Notes under the pieces: generated by a model
Seen by the model: only the letters and a program-made list of their open reading frames with translations
Database searches by the model: none
Told to the model about the DNA's origin: nothing
Translations under genes and position numbers: made by a program
Assembly: GCA_030641665.1 (NCBI GenBank)
Contig: DAOWHA010000008.1
Coordinates: 1-8,305, forward strand
Direction of reading: 5' to 3'
From: JAGLTA01 sp023142625
GTDB taxonomy: Bacteria > Patescibacteriota > Patescibacteriia > JAACEG01
DNA length: 8,305 nucleotides
Part shown: positions 1 through 5,510 of the stretch, piece after piece
Layout: each line of letters begins with the position of its first letter
Numbering within the stretch: the stretch's first letter is position 1

Positions 1-678
1 AAAATTATATTCCGAACTTGGTTTCAATTTATCCTCTCCATCCCATTTGCAAGATCTTGACGACGCAGTTATCCATTCCTTATTTTTAGAAAAACCTTGT
101 AAACCGCATCCCGCGCCTTTTAAATGTTTTATTGGATCATCTAAATTATTTTTCACCGTTATCTCCACCGTCTCTCCCTGCCCATATTCTATTTTATCTG
201 TCGTAATAATCACTTCCTTAACCAATCCATCTTTAACCTTCTCACATTTCCCATTTTCACATTTGCAAGTATATTTACCAAATTCAACGGCACAAGGTAA
301 ACAAAAAACATGACTGACTTTATTGTCCCATTTTTCTCTTATTTCTTTAGCTTCGTCTTTGTTAAGACATTTATAATCATTTACTAAAAAATCACACGGC
401 GGACATACATCAAAGCCAGCATAGACTAACTCGCAATCAGAATCAATTTCACATTGAGTTTCAATAACAGGATTTATAATCGGCAAATCTGTTTTATCAG
501 GCAAACTTATTAAATAACCGCCGATAACGATAATCGCCGCCAGCGCGAAAAAAATTAAAACGACTAAAAGCGTTTTGACGGTAAAAAAAGAACAGCACTC
601 TTTTTTAGGCGGTTGCTCTTGTTTTTGATTTTTCTCCGAACCTAAATTTTGATTCGGATTTTGTGTTTGGTTTCGCAT
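1..678 (-). CDS. Membrane-anchored cysteine-rich extracytoplasmic protein, 3' end off window
   Basis: An open frame of 226 codons starts at the ATG at 676-678 and runs off the left edge, so the C-terminus is missing. Residues 1-30 are polar, rich in Gln, Asn and Lys, and end in a Cys pair (C28, C29). A membrane segment follows at about 34-58. Residues 76-145 hold ten cysteines (76, 82, 92, 95, 104, 126, 129, 138, 140, 145), beginning with a C-x5-C 'DSDC' motif and ending in 'CENGKCE'. This spacing recalls secreted Cys-rich domains of bacterial and archaeal proteins that open with a similar DSDC motif. From about residue 154 a beta-rich stretch begins (IEYGQGETVEITVKN), typical of an Ig-like or BsuPI-like domain, with two more cysteines at 191 and 210. 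I infer a surface protein anchored by its N-terminus, with disulfide-stabilised outer domains. No Shine-Dalgarno precedes the start. The function is unknown. Confidence 0.75.
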   Translation of the reverse strand, partial: MRNQTQNPNQNLGSEKNQKQEQPPKKECCSFFTVKTLLVVLIFFALAAIIVIGGYLISLPDKTDLPIINPVIETQCEIDSDCELVYAGFDVCPPCDFLVNDYKCLNKDEAKEIREKWDNKVSHVFCLPCAVEFGKYTCKCENGKCEKVKDGLVKEVIITTDKIEYGQGETVEITVKNNLDDPIKHLKGAGCGLQGFSKNKEWITASSRSCKWDGEDKLKPSSEYNF

Positions 679-725
679 AAATTTAATATTTTTAACTTTT
701 TTTTAAATTATGAAATTAAAAAAAA

Positions 726-1235
726 TTATATAAAATCTTTAACTTTTTGAAAAATCGGCTGTGATAGATCGGCAAAATATCCAAATCCTTTTAATAAAAT
801 TGGGGTTATTTTTGAATCAGACAGCATTTCCGCGGGCAATATATTGATAGAATAATTATGAATAATATATAAAAATACGCTGATGATTAAAAATCCCTCG
901 GCAAGCCCTAAAATCGCGCCCAATATCCTATTAATCGTTTTTAAAAACGGAATAATTGAAATAAGATGAAAAAATTTATCTATAAAATAAAAAACAAACC
1001 CTGTTAATTTTGAAATTAAAATTAAAATCGCAAAAAACGCTATAATTTTAATCGCTGTTTCTCCGACAGGGATAAAACCGAGCCATCCAGCTAAAATCAG
1101 ATAATATTTATTAGCTGCCAAAACTCCTAAAACTAATCCTGCCAGCGAGCCGAACGACTGAATAAAGCCAAAAAAAAATCCCCAAACTGTAAATATGGTT
1201 AAAATTACGAATAATATAACATCAAAAATCGGCAT
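726..1235 (-). CDS. cvpA: CvpA family membrane protein
   Basis: A 169-residue, very hydrophobic protein, the usual length for the CvpA (colicin V production protein) family. Membrane segments are visible at about residues 5-23, 28-46, 62-84 and 104-125. The family's most recognisable segment, a short run with N102, R103, G106 and G110 (INRILGAILGLAEG), lies at the start of the last helix. The first part (DVILFVILTIFTVWGFFFG) also matches the usual CvpA opening. CvpA proteins sit in the inner membrane. They were first linked to colicin V export and more recently to envelope stress tolerance, but no biochemical activity is firmly established. The gene lies 43 bases downstream of the small acidic gene and 47 bases upstream of the cysteine-rich gene, all on one strand, so co-transcription is plausible. 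The start is the ATG at 1233-1235, without a Shine-Dalgarno. Confidence 0.85.
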   Translation of the reverse strand: MPIFDVILFVILTIFTVWGFFFGFIQSFGSLAGLVLGVLAANKYYLILAGWLGFIPVGETAIKIIAFFAILILISKLTGFVFYFIDKFFHLISIIPFLKTINRILGAILGLAEGFLIISVFLYIIHNYSINILPAEMLSDSKITPILLKGFGYFADLSQPIFQKVKDFI

Positions 1236-1278
1236 TTATTATTTTAACTTTAAAATTAAAACAGCCAATTCAAAATCT

Positions 1279-1470
1279 TTACTGCCTATCTTCTTCTGTT
1301 GCTGTTTCAGTTTCTTCTTGTTCTGGCTCTACTGGCGCTTCTTCTTTTCTTTCTTCTTCAACTATATCTTTTTCTGGCTCTACTGATACCTCCTCAACAG
1401 GATTTACTTCTTCCTGTTTTGGCTGTTCTGCTGGTTTAAAAAAATCTTTTAAAGATTCAATAAATCCCAT
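1279..1470 (-). CDS. Small acidic low-complexity protein
   Basis: A 63-residue ORF from the ATG at 1468-1470; a TTG two codons upstream (1476) would give 65 residues, but ATG is preferred. Residues 1-12 (MGFIESLKDFFK) can form an amphipathic helix. The rest is a disordered-looking tail made mostly of Glu, Pro, Val and Gln, with about one third Glu and loose repeats of 'VEPE' and 'EEE'. I recognise no family. It lies between metG and cvpA on the same strand, with 70 bases to the metG stop and 43 to cvpA. A short membrane-binding helix with an acidic tail is one reading. The biased composition also means it could be a chance ORF, although the opposite-strand frame (Phe/Cys-rich) is less protein-like. 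No Shine-Dalgarno is present, as for its neighbours. Confidence 0.55.
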   Translation of the reverse strand: MGFIESLKDFFKPAEQPKQEEVNPVEEVSVEPEKDIVEEERKEEAPVEPEQEETETATEEDRQ

Positions 1471-1540
1471 AAACAAATTGGTTAAATAAATAAATAATTA
1501 TTGTTTATAAAATAACATAAAAATAGATTATTGCAATAGA

Positions 1541-3100
1541 TCAGATGCGCGGAAACAGGGATTCGCCCTTTTTAATTTTCGTATTTGGACTTAGTCCGCC
1601 CCATTTAGTTGCTTTGTTAAAATCTTTTTTAATCTCTTTGGCTGAATTTATTCCTAATTGAGACCAAATCTTTTCTGCCGTATCAGGCATAAACGGCAAA
1701 AGCATCCACGCGATAATCCGCAATCTTTCCAAAACATTATACATAACTTCGCCGACTTTTTCATCTTTATTTTTAATCATTTCCCACGGCTTTTCTGAAG
1801 AAATATGTCCATCCATCAATTTTATTGTATTAATCGCGACATTTAATGACTGACTAATTTTTAATTTTACTAAATTTTCTTTATAATATTTTAAATAACT
1901 CTTTGTATCTTTTCTCTGTTTTCCTATTAATAAATCTTCAAACTTTGTTACTTTCATTTTTAAATTTGCTTTTTGCATTTTTTCAACAAGAGTTATTGAT
2001 CGCGCGACCAAATTTCCTAATCCATTCGCTAAATCCGCGTTGTATTTTTCATCAAATTTTTCAAAACTCACATCTCCGTCATGTCCGAACGATGTCGCGC
2101 TCATCAATAGATAGCGCGCGCCGCCAACTCCGTATTTTTTAACCATATCGCTCGGCGCGATAATATTGCCGAGCGACTTGCTCATTTTTTTTCCGTCAAT
2201 CAAGAAAAAACCGTGTATAAACAACTGCTTCGGCAATGGCAAATCAAGCGCCAAAAGCATTGCCGGCCAAATCGTGCTATGAACGCGCAAAATATCCTTG
2301 CTCATCAGATGCAAGTCTGCCGGCCACCATTTTTCCGCTGAATTTTTAAAATATAATTTGTCTTTTTTATCTCCTGACAGCCCTATTCCTGTTATATAAT
2401 TCAGAAACGCGTCAGCCCAGACATAAGCGGTATGGCTTTTATCCCATGGCAAAGGTATTCCCCATTTTACATTCTTGCGCGAAAAAGCGATGTCTTTTAG
2501 TCCGCCTTTATAAAAATTCAAAATTTCGTTTTTTCGCGATGCTGGCATAATTTTAAATTCATCGCTTTTGATTCTCTTTAAAACTTTTTCCGCATACTTT
2601 GACATCTTAAACATATAGCACTCTTCGCTTGTCTTTTCAGGTTTTTTGTTATGATCCGGACACTTGCTATTGACTAAATCTTTCTCGCTTTTATACTGTT
2701 CGCAGCCGCGGCAATAAAGCCCTTCATATTTTCCTAAATAGATATCACCCTTGTCATACAGATACTGCAAAGCGTTCTGAACCGCTTTTTTGTGCTTCGG
2801 GTCTGTGGTGCGGATAAAATTATCATTGGAAATATTCAACTCGTCCCACGCAAACTTAAATTTGGCTGATATTTCATCAACGAATTTTTGCGGCTCCATT
2901 CTCGCTTCTTTTGCTTTTTTAGCAATACTCGCCCCATGTTCGTCAGTTCCGGTCAGAAAAAAAACCTTATCTCCGATCATCCGATGATAGCGCGCCAAGA
3001 CATCAGCCGCGACAGTAGTATAAGCGCTCCCAATATGCGGCTCCGCGTTAACATAATATATCGGAGTTGTGATGTAAAATTTATTATTTTTGATTGACAT
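1541..3100 (-). CDS. metG: Methionine--tRNA ligase (MetRS), short form
   Basis: A 519-residue class I aminoacyl-tRNA synthetase that charges tRNA-Met in the cytoplasm. The Rossmann catalytic domain opens with ITTPIYYVNAEPHIGSAYTT; the signature HIGH motif reads HIGS at 22-25. The connective insert holds one zinc knuckle, C130-x2-C133 and C147-x2-H150, as in Thermus-type MetRS. The methionine-site region HLMSKDILRVHS is at 264-275 and the ATP-binding KMSKS loop is intact at 305-309. The helical anticodon-binding domain spans about 350-490 and includes an N-x3-N-x3 helix near 420 and KPWE at 437-440. The protein stops there: the C-terminal EMAP/Trbp-like tRNA-binding domain of many bacterial MetRS is absent, as in short forms. 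The ATG at 3098-3100 gives the expected N-terminus, with no Shine-Dalgarno. The stop is TGA. Confidence 0.96.
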   Translation of the reverse strand: MSIKNNKFYITTPIYYVNAEPHIGSAYTTVAADVLARYHRMIGDKVFFLTGTDEHGASIAKKAKEARMEPQKFVDEISAKFKFAWDELNISNDNFIRTTDPKHKKAVQNALQYLYDKGDIYLGKYEGLYCRGCEQYKSEKDLVNSKCPDHNKKPEKTSEECYMFKMSKYAEKVLKRIKSDEFKIMPASRKNEILNFYKGGLKDIAFSRKNVKWGIPLPWDKSHTAYVWADAFLNYITGIGLSGDKKDKLYFKNSAEKWWPADLHLMSKDILRVHSTIWPAMLLALDLPLPKQLFIHGFFLIDGKKMSKSLGNIIAPSDMVKKYGVGGARYLLMSATSFGHDGDVSFEKFDEKYNADLANGLGNLVARSITLVEKMQKANLKMKVTKFEDLLIGKQRKDTKSYLKYYKENLVKLKISQSLNVAINTIKLMDGHISSEKPWEMIKNKDEKVGEVMYNVLERLRIIAWMLLPFMPDTAEKIWSQLGINSAKEIKKDFNKATKWGGLSPNTKIKKGESLFPRI

Positions 3101-3178
3101 ATTTTTTATTTATACTATTTTAATGTATTGGCAATTAAGCTAATAAAATTTAAAGAACTAAAAACAAGGAGGCGAAAA
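3101..3178. promoter_or_regulatory. Divergent intergenic region between metG and the plus-strand cassette
   Basis: These 78 bases separate two genes reading away from each other, so both promoters should lie here. On the plus strand TTGGCA (3128-3133) is followed after 17 bases by TAAAGA (3151-3156), a weak sigma70-like pair with the -10 matching in three positions. On the minus strand TATAAA (3109-3114) lies just ahead of metG, but no convincing -35 box is seen. The placement is inferred from gene layout and is only weakly supported by the motifs. Confidence 0.3.
3166..3172 (+). promoter_or_regulatory. Strong Shine-Dalgarno site (AAGGAGG)
   Basis: A perfect seven-base anti-16S match lies six bases ahead of the ATG at 3179-3181. 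It marks that ATG as a genuine start even though the frame behind it closes after 26 codons. No other gene start in this window has anything comparable. Confidence 0.8.
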
Positions 3179-3259
3179 ATGATCTTTTTAAATGACAAAA
3201 GACTAAATGAAGAAAGTAAAAAAGGATCAGGGTATTGTCAGCCACTTATGTTACTTTGA
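3179..3259 (+). CDS. Short ORF behind a strong RBS; leader peptide or broken N-terminus of the next gene
   Basis: The ATG at 3179-3181 opens a 26-codon frame (MIFLNDKRLNEESKK, then eleven more residues) that ends in TGA at 3257-3259. The first 15 residues are polar and basic. After the AAAAAA run at 3218-3223, the -1 frame continues as RIRV and then directly into the membrane segments of the ORF starting at 3235. One added A in this homopolymer would join both frames into a single 116-residue protein, with a basic cytoplasmic N-terminus and then transmembrane helices. Three readings are open: a translated leader that couples to the downstream TTG start, a real frameshift mutation or programmed slip, or a sequencing/assembly error in the homopolymer. 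The strong ribosome-binding site makes translation likely in all three. Confidence 0.5.
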   Translation: MIFLNDKRLNEESKKGSGYCQPLMLL

Positions 3260-3525
3260 CAATAATATTGATTACGCTGTCAATTATATTATCCGATTAT
3301 GGACTTACAATTGCAATTCTAACTGCCATGACTTTTTTAATATCAATATTGATGCTACCACGGATTTTTTATGAAACATTTGAAACAGAAAAAGAGACAA
3401 AACCAAAAAAAATCATTCCATTGGTAATGAAATATACAATTCTCCTGCTTTCAATAGGAATAGTTGTAATAGTCAAATTTTTCAAAAAACTCCCGCGGTT
3501 TTTAAAAAACCAGTGGACTGGATAA
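3235..3525 (+). CDS. Small hypothetical membrane protein, three predicted membrane segments
   Basis: A 96-residue frame with a possible TTG start at 3235-3237, preceded by AAGGA at 3222-3226 with eight bases between. Residues 4-20 and 24-43 are hydrophobic and form a likely hairpin of two helices. A charged stretch rich in Glu and Lys (about 46-60) follows, then a third hydrophobic segment at about 61-80 and a basic tail. I recognise no family. The frame overlaps the 26-codon ORF by 25 bases and may really be its continuation after a frameshift. Its TAA stop overlaps the ATG of the next ORF (TAATG), a usual sign of translational coupling. It lies alone with its neighbours on the plus strand between metG and the pilus operon, so the context gives no function. 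Confidence 0.55.
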   Translation: MSATYVTLTIILITLSIILSDYGLTIAILTAMTFLISILMLPRIFYETFETEKETKPKKIIPLVMKYTILLLSIGIVVIVKFFKKLPRFLKNQWTG

Positions 3526-3743
3526 TGACTATTGTGCGACTAAATCGGCTAAATCCAAATTACAACTTGGGTTTATCCGTTTTTTTATTTTCCAAAGCCC
3601 ATTTGAAGATTAGTTTAATTGTGATTATTTTTTTATTAATTTTTATAATATCGCTTATTTATGTTCCCTTGAATTACGAAATGTCTTTGCGAGAAGGCGA
3701 TAGCCGACGAAGCAATCTCATTACTGAGCGAACAAATCTATGA
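3525..3743 (+). CDS. Small hypothetical membrane protein with repeat-derived C-terminus
   Basis: A 72-codon frame from the ATG at 3525-3527, which shares a base with the preceding TAA stop; an in-frame GTG at 3513 would add four residues. A basic N-terminal stretch precedes one clear membrane helix at about residues 29-47 (ISLIVIIFLLIFIISLIYV). From residue 53 the sequence is encoded by the palindromic repeat beginning at 3682, so the end of the protein (SLREGDSRRSNL and on) is not native sequence of this gene. Either the repeat landed in the gene and replaced its C-terminus, or the frame simply runs into the repeat by chance. No family is recognised. Small size and the odd C-terminus keep confidence low; a decaying remnant is equally possible. 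Confidence 0.35.
   Translation: MTIVRLNRLNPNYNLGLSVFLFSKAHLKISLIVIIFLLIFIISLIYVPLNYEMSLREGDSRRSNLITERTNL
3682..3719 (+). repeat. Dispersed palindromic-type repeat, copy 1 (left arm)
   Basis: Thirty-eight bases framed by TGTCTTTGCGAG (3682-3693) and CGACGAAGCAATCTC (3705-3719), with AGGCG at 3695-3699 between. From general knowledge this resembles a repeat unit (TGTCATTGCGAG ... GAAGCAATCTC) scattered through many unrelated bacterial genomes. It overlaps the end of the small plus-strand membrane ORF and supplies its last residues. Confidence 0.8.
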
Positions 3744-3766
3744 TTATAAATTTTTGCGTAATTAAC

Positions 3767-3821
3767 GAGATTGCTTCGTCGCGCCTCACTCGCTACGCTC
3801 GTTCAGCTCCTCGCAAAGACA
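3767..3821 (-). repeat. Dispersed palindromic-type repeat, copy 2 (right arm, inverted)
   Basis: Read on the minus strand, these 55 bases start with the same TGTCTTTGCGAG (3810-3821) and end with the same CGACGAAGCAATCTC (3767-3781). The AGGCG core is kept (3782-3786). This copy has a longer middle of 23 bases rich in GAGCG and AGCGAG, where copy 1 has a single base before AGGCG. Copy 1 instead has five extra bases after AGGCG. The two copies are separated by 47 AT-rich bases and can pair as a long stem. They lie between the convergent ends of the plus-strand cassette and pilC, so the folded structure could also act as a two-way transcription terminator; that role is inferred. Confidence 0.8.
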
Positions 3822-3873
3822 GTAGGATTTATATGCGTTTCATAATTCAAAAAATATCGCTTACCTATATTCG

Positions 3874-5085
3874 CTAAAAACTGTTTGATAGATTATACAT
3901 CGGCATAATAATCGCCGCGACCATAGTTCCGACGGCTATTCCCATAATAATCATAATAAACGGCTCCATAATAGTCATAATTTTGCCCATCGTGTCTTCA
4001 ATTTCGAGCGTATAAAAATCGGTCATCTTTCCTAAAACATGCGTTATTCTTCCGCTCTCTTCGCCTATGGCCATCATCTGCGCGAACATAGGAGGGACAA
4101 ATTTATCATTAAAAAATTCTCCGGCAATAGAGCGTCCGTCTTTTACTTCGCGTATAGTTTTTTGAATCAAATTTTGATAATGGGAATTATCAACAACTTT
4201 AACAACAACCTCCAAAGACGCCACGATTGTCACGCCGCCTGAAATTAGCGTGATAAAACTTCTCGCAAGGCGCACTAAATAAATTTTCCTTAATATCTTT
4301 CCAAAAATCGGAGCATGCAACTTTAAAATATCCCAATAGTGCTTGCCTTTTTTAGTTTTAATAATAACTTTAAAAATAAAAAAAGTAACTGCCAGACCTA
4401 TTAGCGCCGCCCACCAAAAATTTGTAAAAAACTCGCTTGCTTTAATTAAAATCCTGGTTGTGGCTGGAAGTTCCGTGCCGCTTTCTATTAATACAGCGGT
4501 TAATTTCGGCACTACATATATCATCATTACTACGCCGACTACCAATAATCCTGATAAAATAAAAGCGGGGTAAATCATAGCCCCTGTTATTTTCTTCATC
4601 ATTTCATAATCCTTTTCCTGCTCATCAGCCAAATAATTCAATACTTCGTCTAATTTTCCCGAAGTTTCGCCTGATTTTATTATATTAATATGAAAAGTAT
4701 TAAAAATCCTCGGGTAGCAAGACAGGCTGTCGGACAGTTTATTTCCTCCTTCTACTTCGTCTGCAACAGCTATAATAATTGGTTTTAATGTCTTATTCTC
4801 TGTCTGTTTCTCAATAATGCGCAAAGATTGCACTAAAGAAATATTTGCGGAGATCAATACTGAAAGTTGGCGCAAAAAAATTAACAGGTCTTTAACTGAA
4901 ACTTTATGAAGCAATCTATCTAAATATTGCTCTAAAAATTCAATCTTTCTAGATTGAAAAACATCAATAATGGTCAGTCCCTTTTCTCTTAAAATATTAG
5001 CAGCTACATCTAAATTAACAGCTTCAACTTTTCCTGAAATTTTAACGCCCTTTGCGCTAATCGCTTTGTATTCAAAAAATGGCAT
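3874..5085 (-). CDS. pilC: Type IV pilus inner-membrane platform protein PilC
   Basis: A 403-residue member of the GspF/PilC family, the usual length. It is the inner-membrane platform on which the PilB ATPase acts during pilin polymerisation. Two T2SF domains are visible: about residues 68-192, containing LRQLSVLISANISLVQSL and SGETSGKL (138-145), and about 271-395, containing ITLISGGV and GEESGRI (341-347). Membrane helices are at about 172-192, 224-242 and 374-396. I start at the ATG at 5083-5085 (MPFFEYKAISAKG), which matches the family N-terminus. A longer frame from 5136 would add 17 unusual residues and overlap the receiver gene by 35 bases. The chosen start lies 16 bases after the receiver gene stop. 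No Shine-Dalgarno is seen, so expression probably depends on read-through translation from the operon. Confidence 0.95.
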   Translation of the reverse strand: MPFFEYKAISAKGVKISGKVEAVNLDVAANILREKGLTIIDVFQSRKIEFLEQYLDRLLHKVSVKDLLIFLRQLSVLISANISLVQSLRIIEKQTENKTLKPIIIAVADEVEGGNKLSDSLSCYPRIFNTFHINIIKSGETSGKLDEVLNYLADEQEKDYEMMKKITGAMIYPAFILSGLLVVGVVMMIYVVPKLTAVLIESGTELPATTRILIKASEFFTNFWWAALIGLAVTFFIFKVIIKTKKGKHYWDILKLHAPIFGKILRKIYLVRLARSFITLISGGVTIVASLEVVVKVVDNSHYQNLIQKTIREVKDGRSIAGEFFNDKFVPPMFAQMMAIGEESGRITHVLGKMTDFYTLEIEDTMGKIMTIMEPFIMIIMGIAVGTMVAAIIMPMYNLSNSF

Positions 5086-5101
5086 AAAATCGAAATTAGA
5101 A

Positions 5102-5485
5102 TTACTTTTTGGATAAAATATTTTTAATCTTATCAACGACTTCGGCTGGAGTAAAATGAACCTTAATTAAATATTCTTTAACCCCGAAAGACAGCGCTTT
5201 TTCTATATCATCTTTATCGTTTAAGTTTGTCAATAAAATTATTGGGATGTCTTTTAAATACGCATCCTTTTTACAATATTTTATTACCGTAAAACCATCC
5301 ATTTTAGGAAGCATTAAATCTAATAAAATTAAATCTGGGAGTTTCTGCTTCGCGATTTTTATTCCTTTCTCTCCGTCAAATGCCGTTAAAACATTAAAAC
5401 TTTCTTCAGATAATCTTTTATTATATATATTGTTCAAAAAAATATCGTCTTCAATAATTAAAACTGTTGGCTGTTGTTTGTTCAT
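5102..5485 (-). CDS. Stand-alone response-regulator receiver (CheY-like) protein
   Basis: A 127-residue protein made of one REC domain with no output domain. All key positions are present: the acidic pair D13/D14 in VLIIEDD, phosphoacceptor D56 in LLDLMLP, T86 in ILLTN, and K108 in YLIK with the preceding aromatic Y105. Phosphorylation by a sensor histidine kinase should switch its surface, and with no DNA-binding domain it must act by protein contact. It lies between pilB (25 bases away) and pilC (16 bases away) on the same strand, so the likely target is the pilus machinery, perhaps the PilB-PilC interaction, by analogy with PilG/PilH-type control of twitching. The partner kinase is not in the window. 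The target is inference; the domain call is secure. Confidence 0.93.
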   Translation of the reverse strand: MNKQQPTVLIIEDDIFLNNIYNKRLSEESFNVLTAFDGEKGIKIAKQKLPDLILLDLMLPKMDGFTVIKYCKKDAYLKDIPIILLTNLNDKDDIEKALSFGVKEYLIKVHFTPAEVVDKIKNILSKK

Positions 5486-5510
5486 AAAATAAAATTATTT
5501 AATAAAAAAA

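Noticed and set aside
47..313. Plus-strand 88-codon frame
   Set aside because: It lies wholly inside the minus-strand cysteine-rich gene, which has clear domain structure; the plus frame has no recognisable features or ribosome-binding site.
1195..1386. Plus-strand 63-codon Phe/Cys-rich frame
   Set aside because: It is the complement of the start of cvpA and of the Glu-rich gene; runs of Phe and Cys are what Glu/Lys codons give when read on the other strand.
1529..1538. TATTGCAATA palindrome just downstream of metG as a terminator
   Set aside because: Ten bases with one G-C step and no loop are too weak to terminate; such short symmetry is expected by chance in this composition.
1903..3097. 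Several plus-strand frames of 65-79 codons inside metG
   Set aside because: They are shadows of a well-supported synthetase gene and have no motif of their own.
3257..3259. TGA read as glycine, as in Gracilibacteria/SR1, to extend the 26-codon ORF
   Set aside because: metG ends properly at a TGA and the pilus genes show no internal TGA; the next codons after 3259 also reach a TAA at once.
3497..3511. GGTTTTTAAAAAACC as a hairpin terminator
   Set aside because: The stem is mostly A-T with only two G-C pairs and an almost absent loop, there is no following T-run, and it lies inside the coding end of the small membrane ORF.
3682..3821. CRISPR array or tRNA in the GC-richer patch
   Set aside because: There are only two copies, inverted rather than direct, with no regular spacers; no tRNA cloverleaf or T-loop can be drawn.
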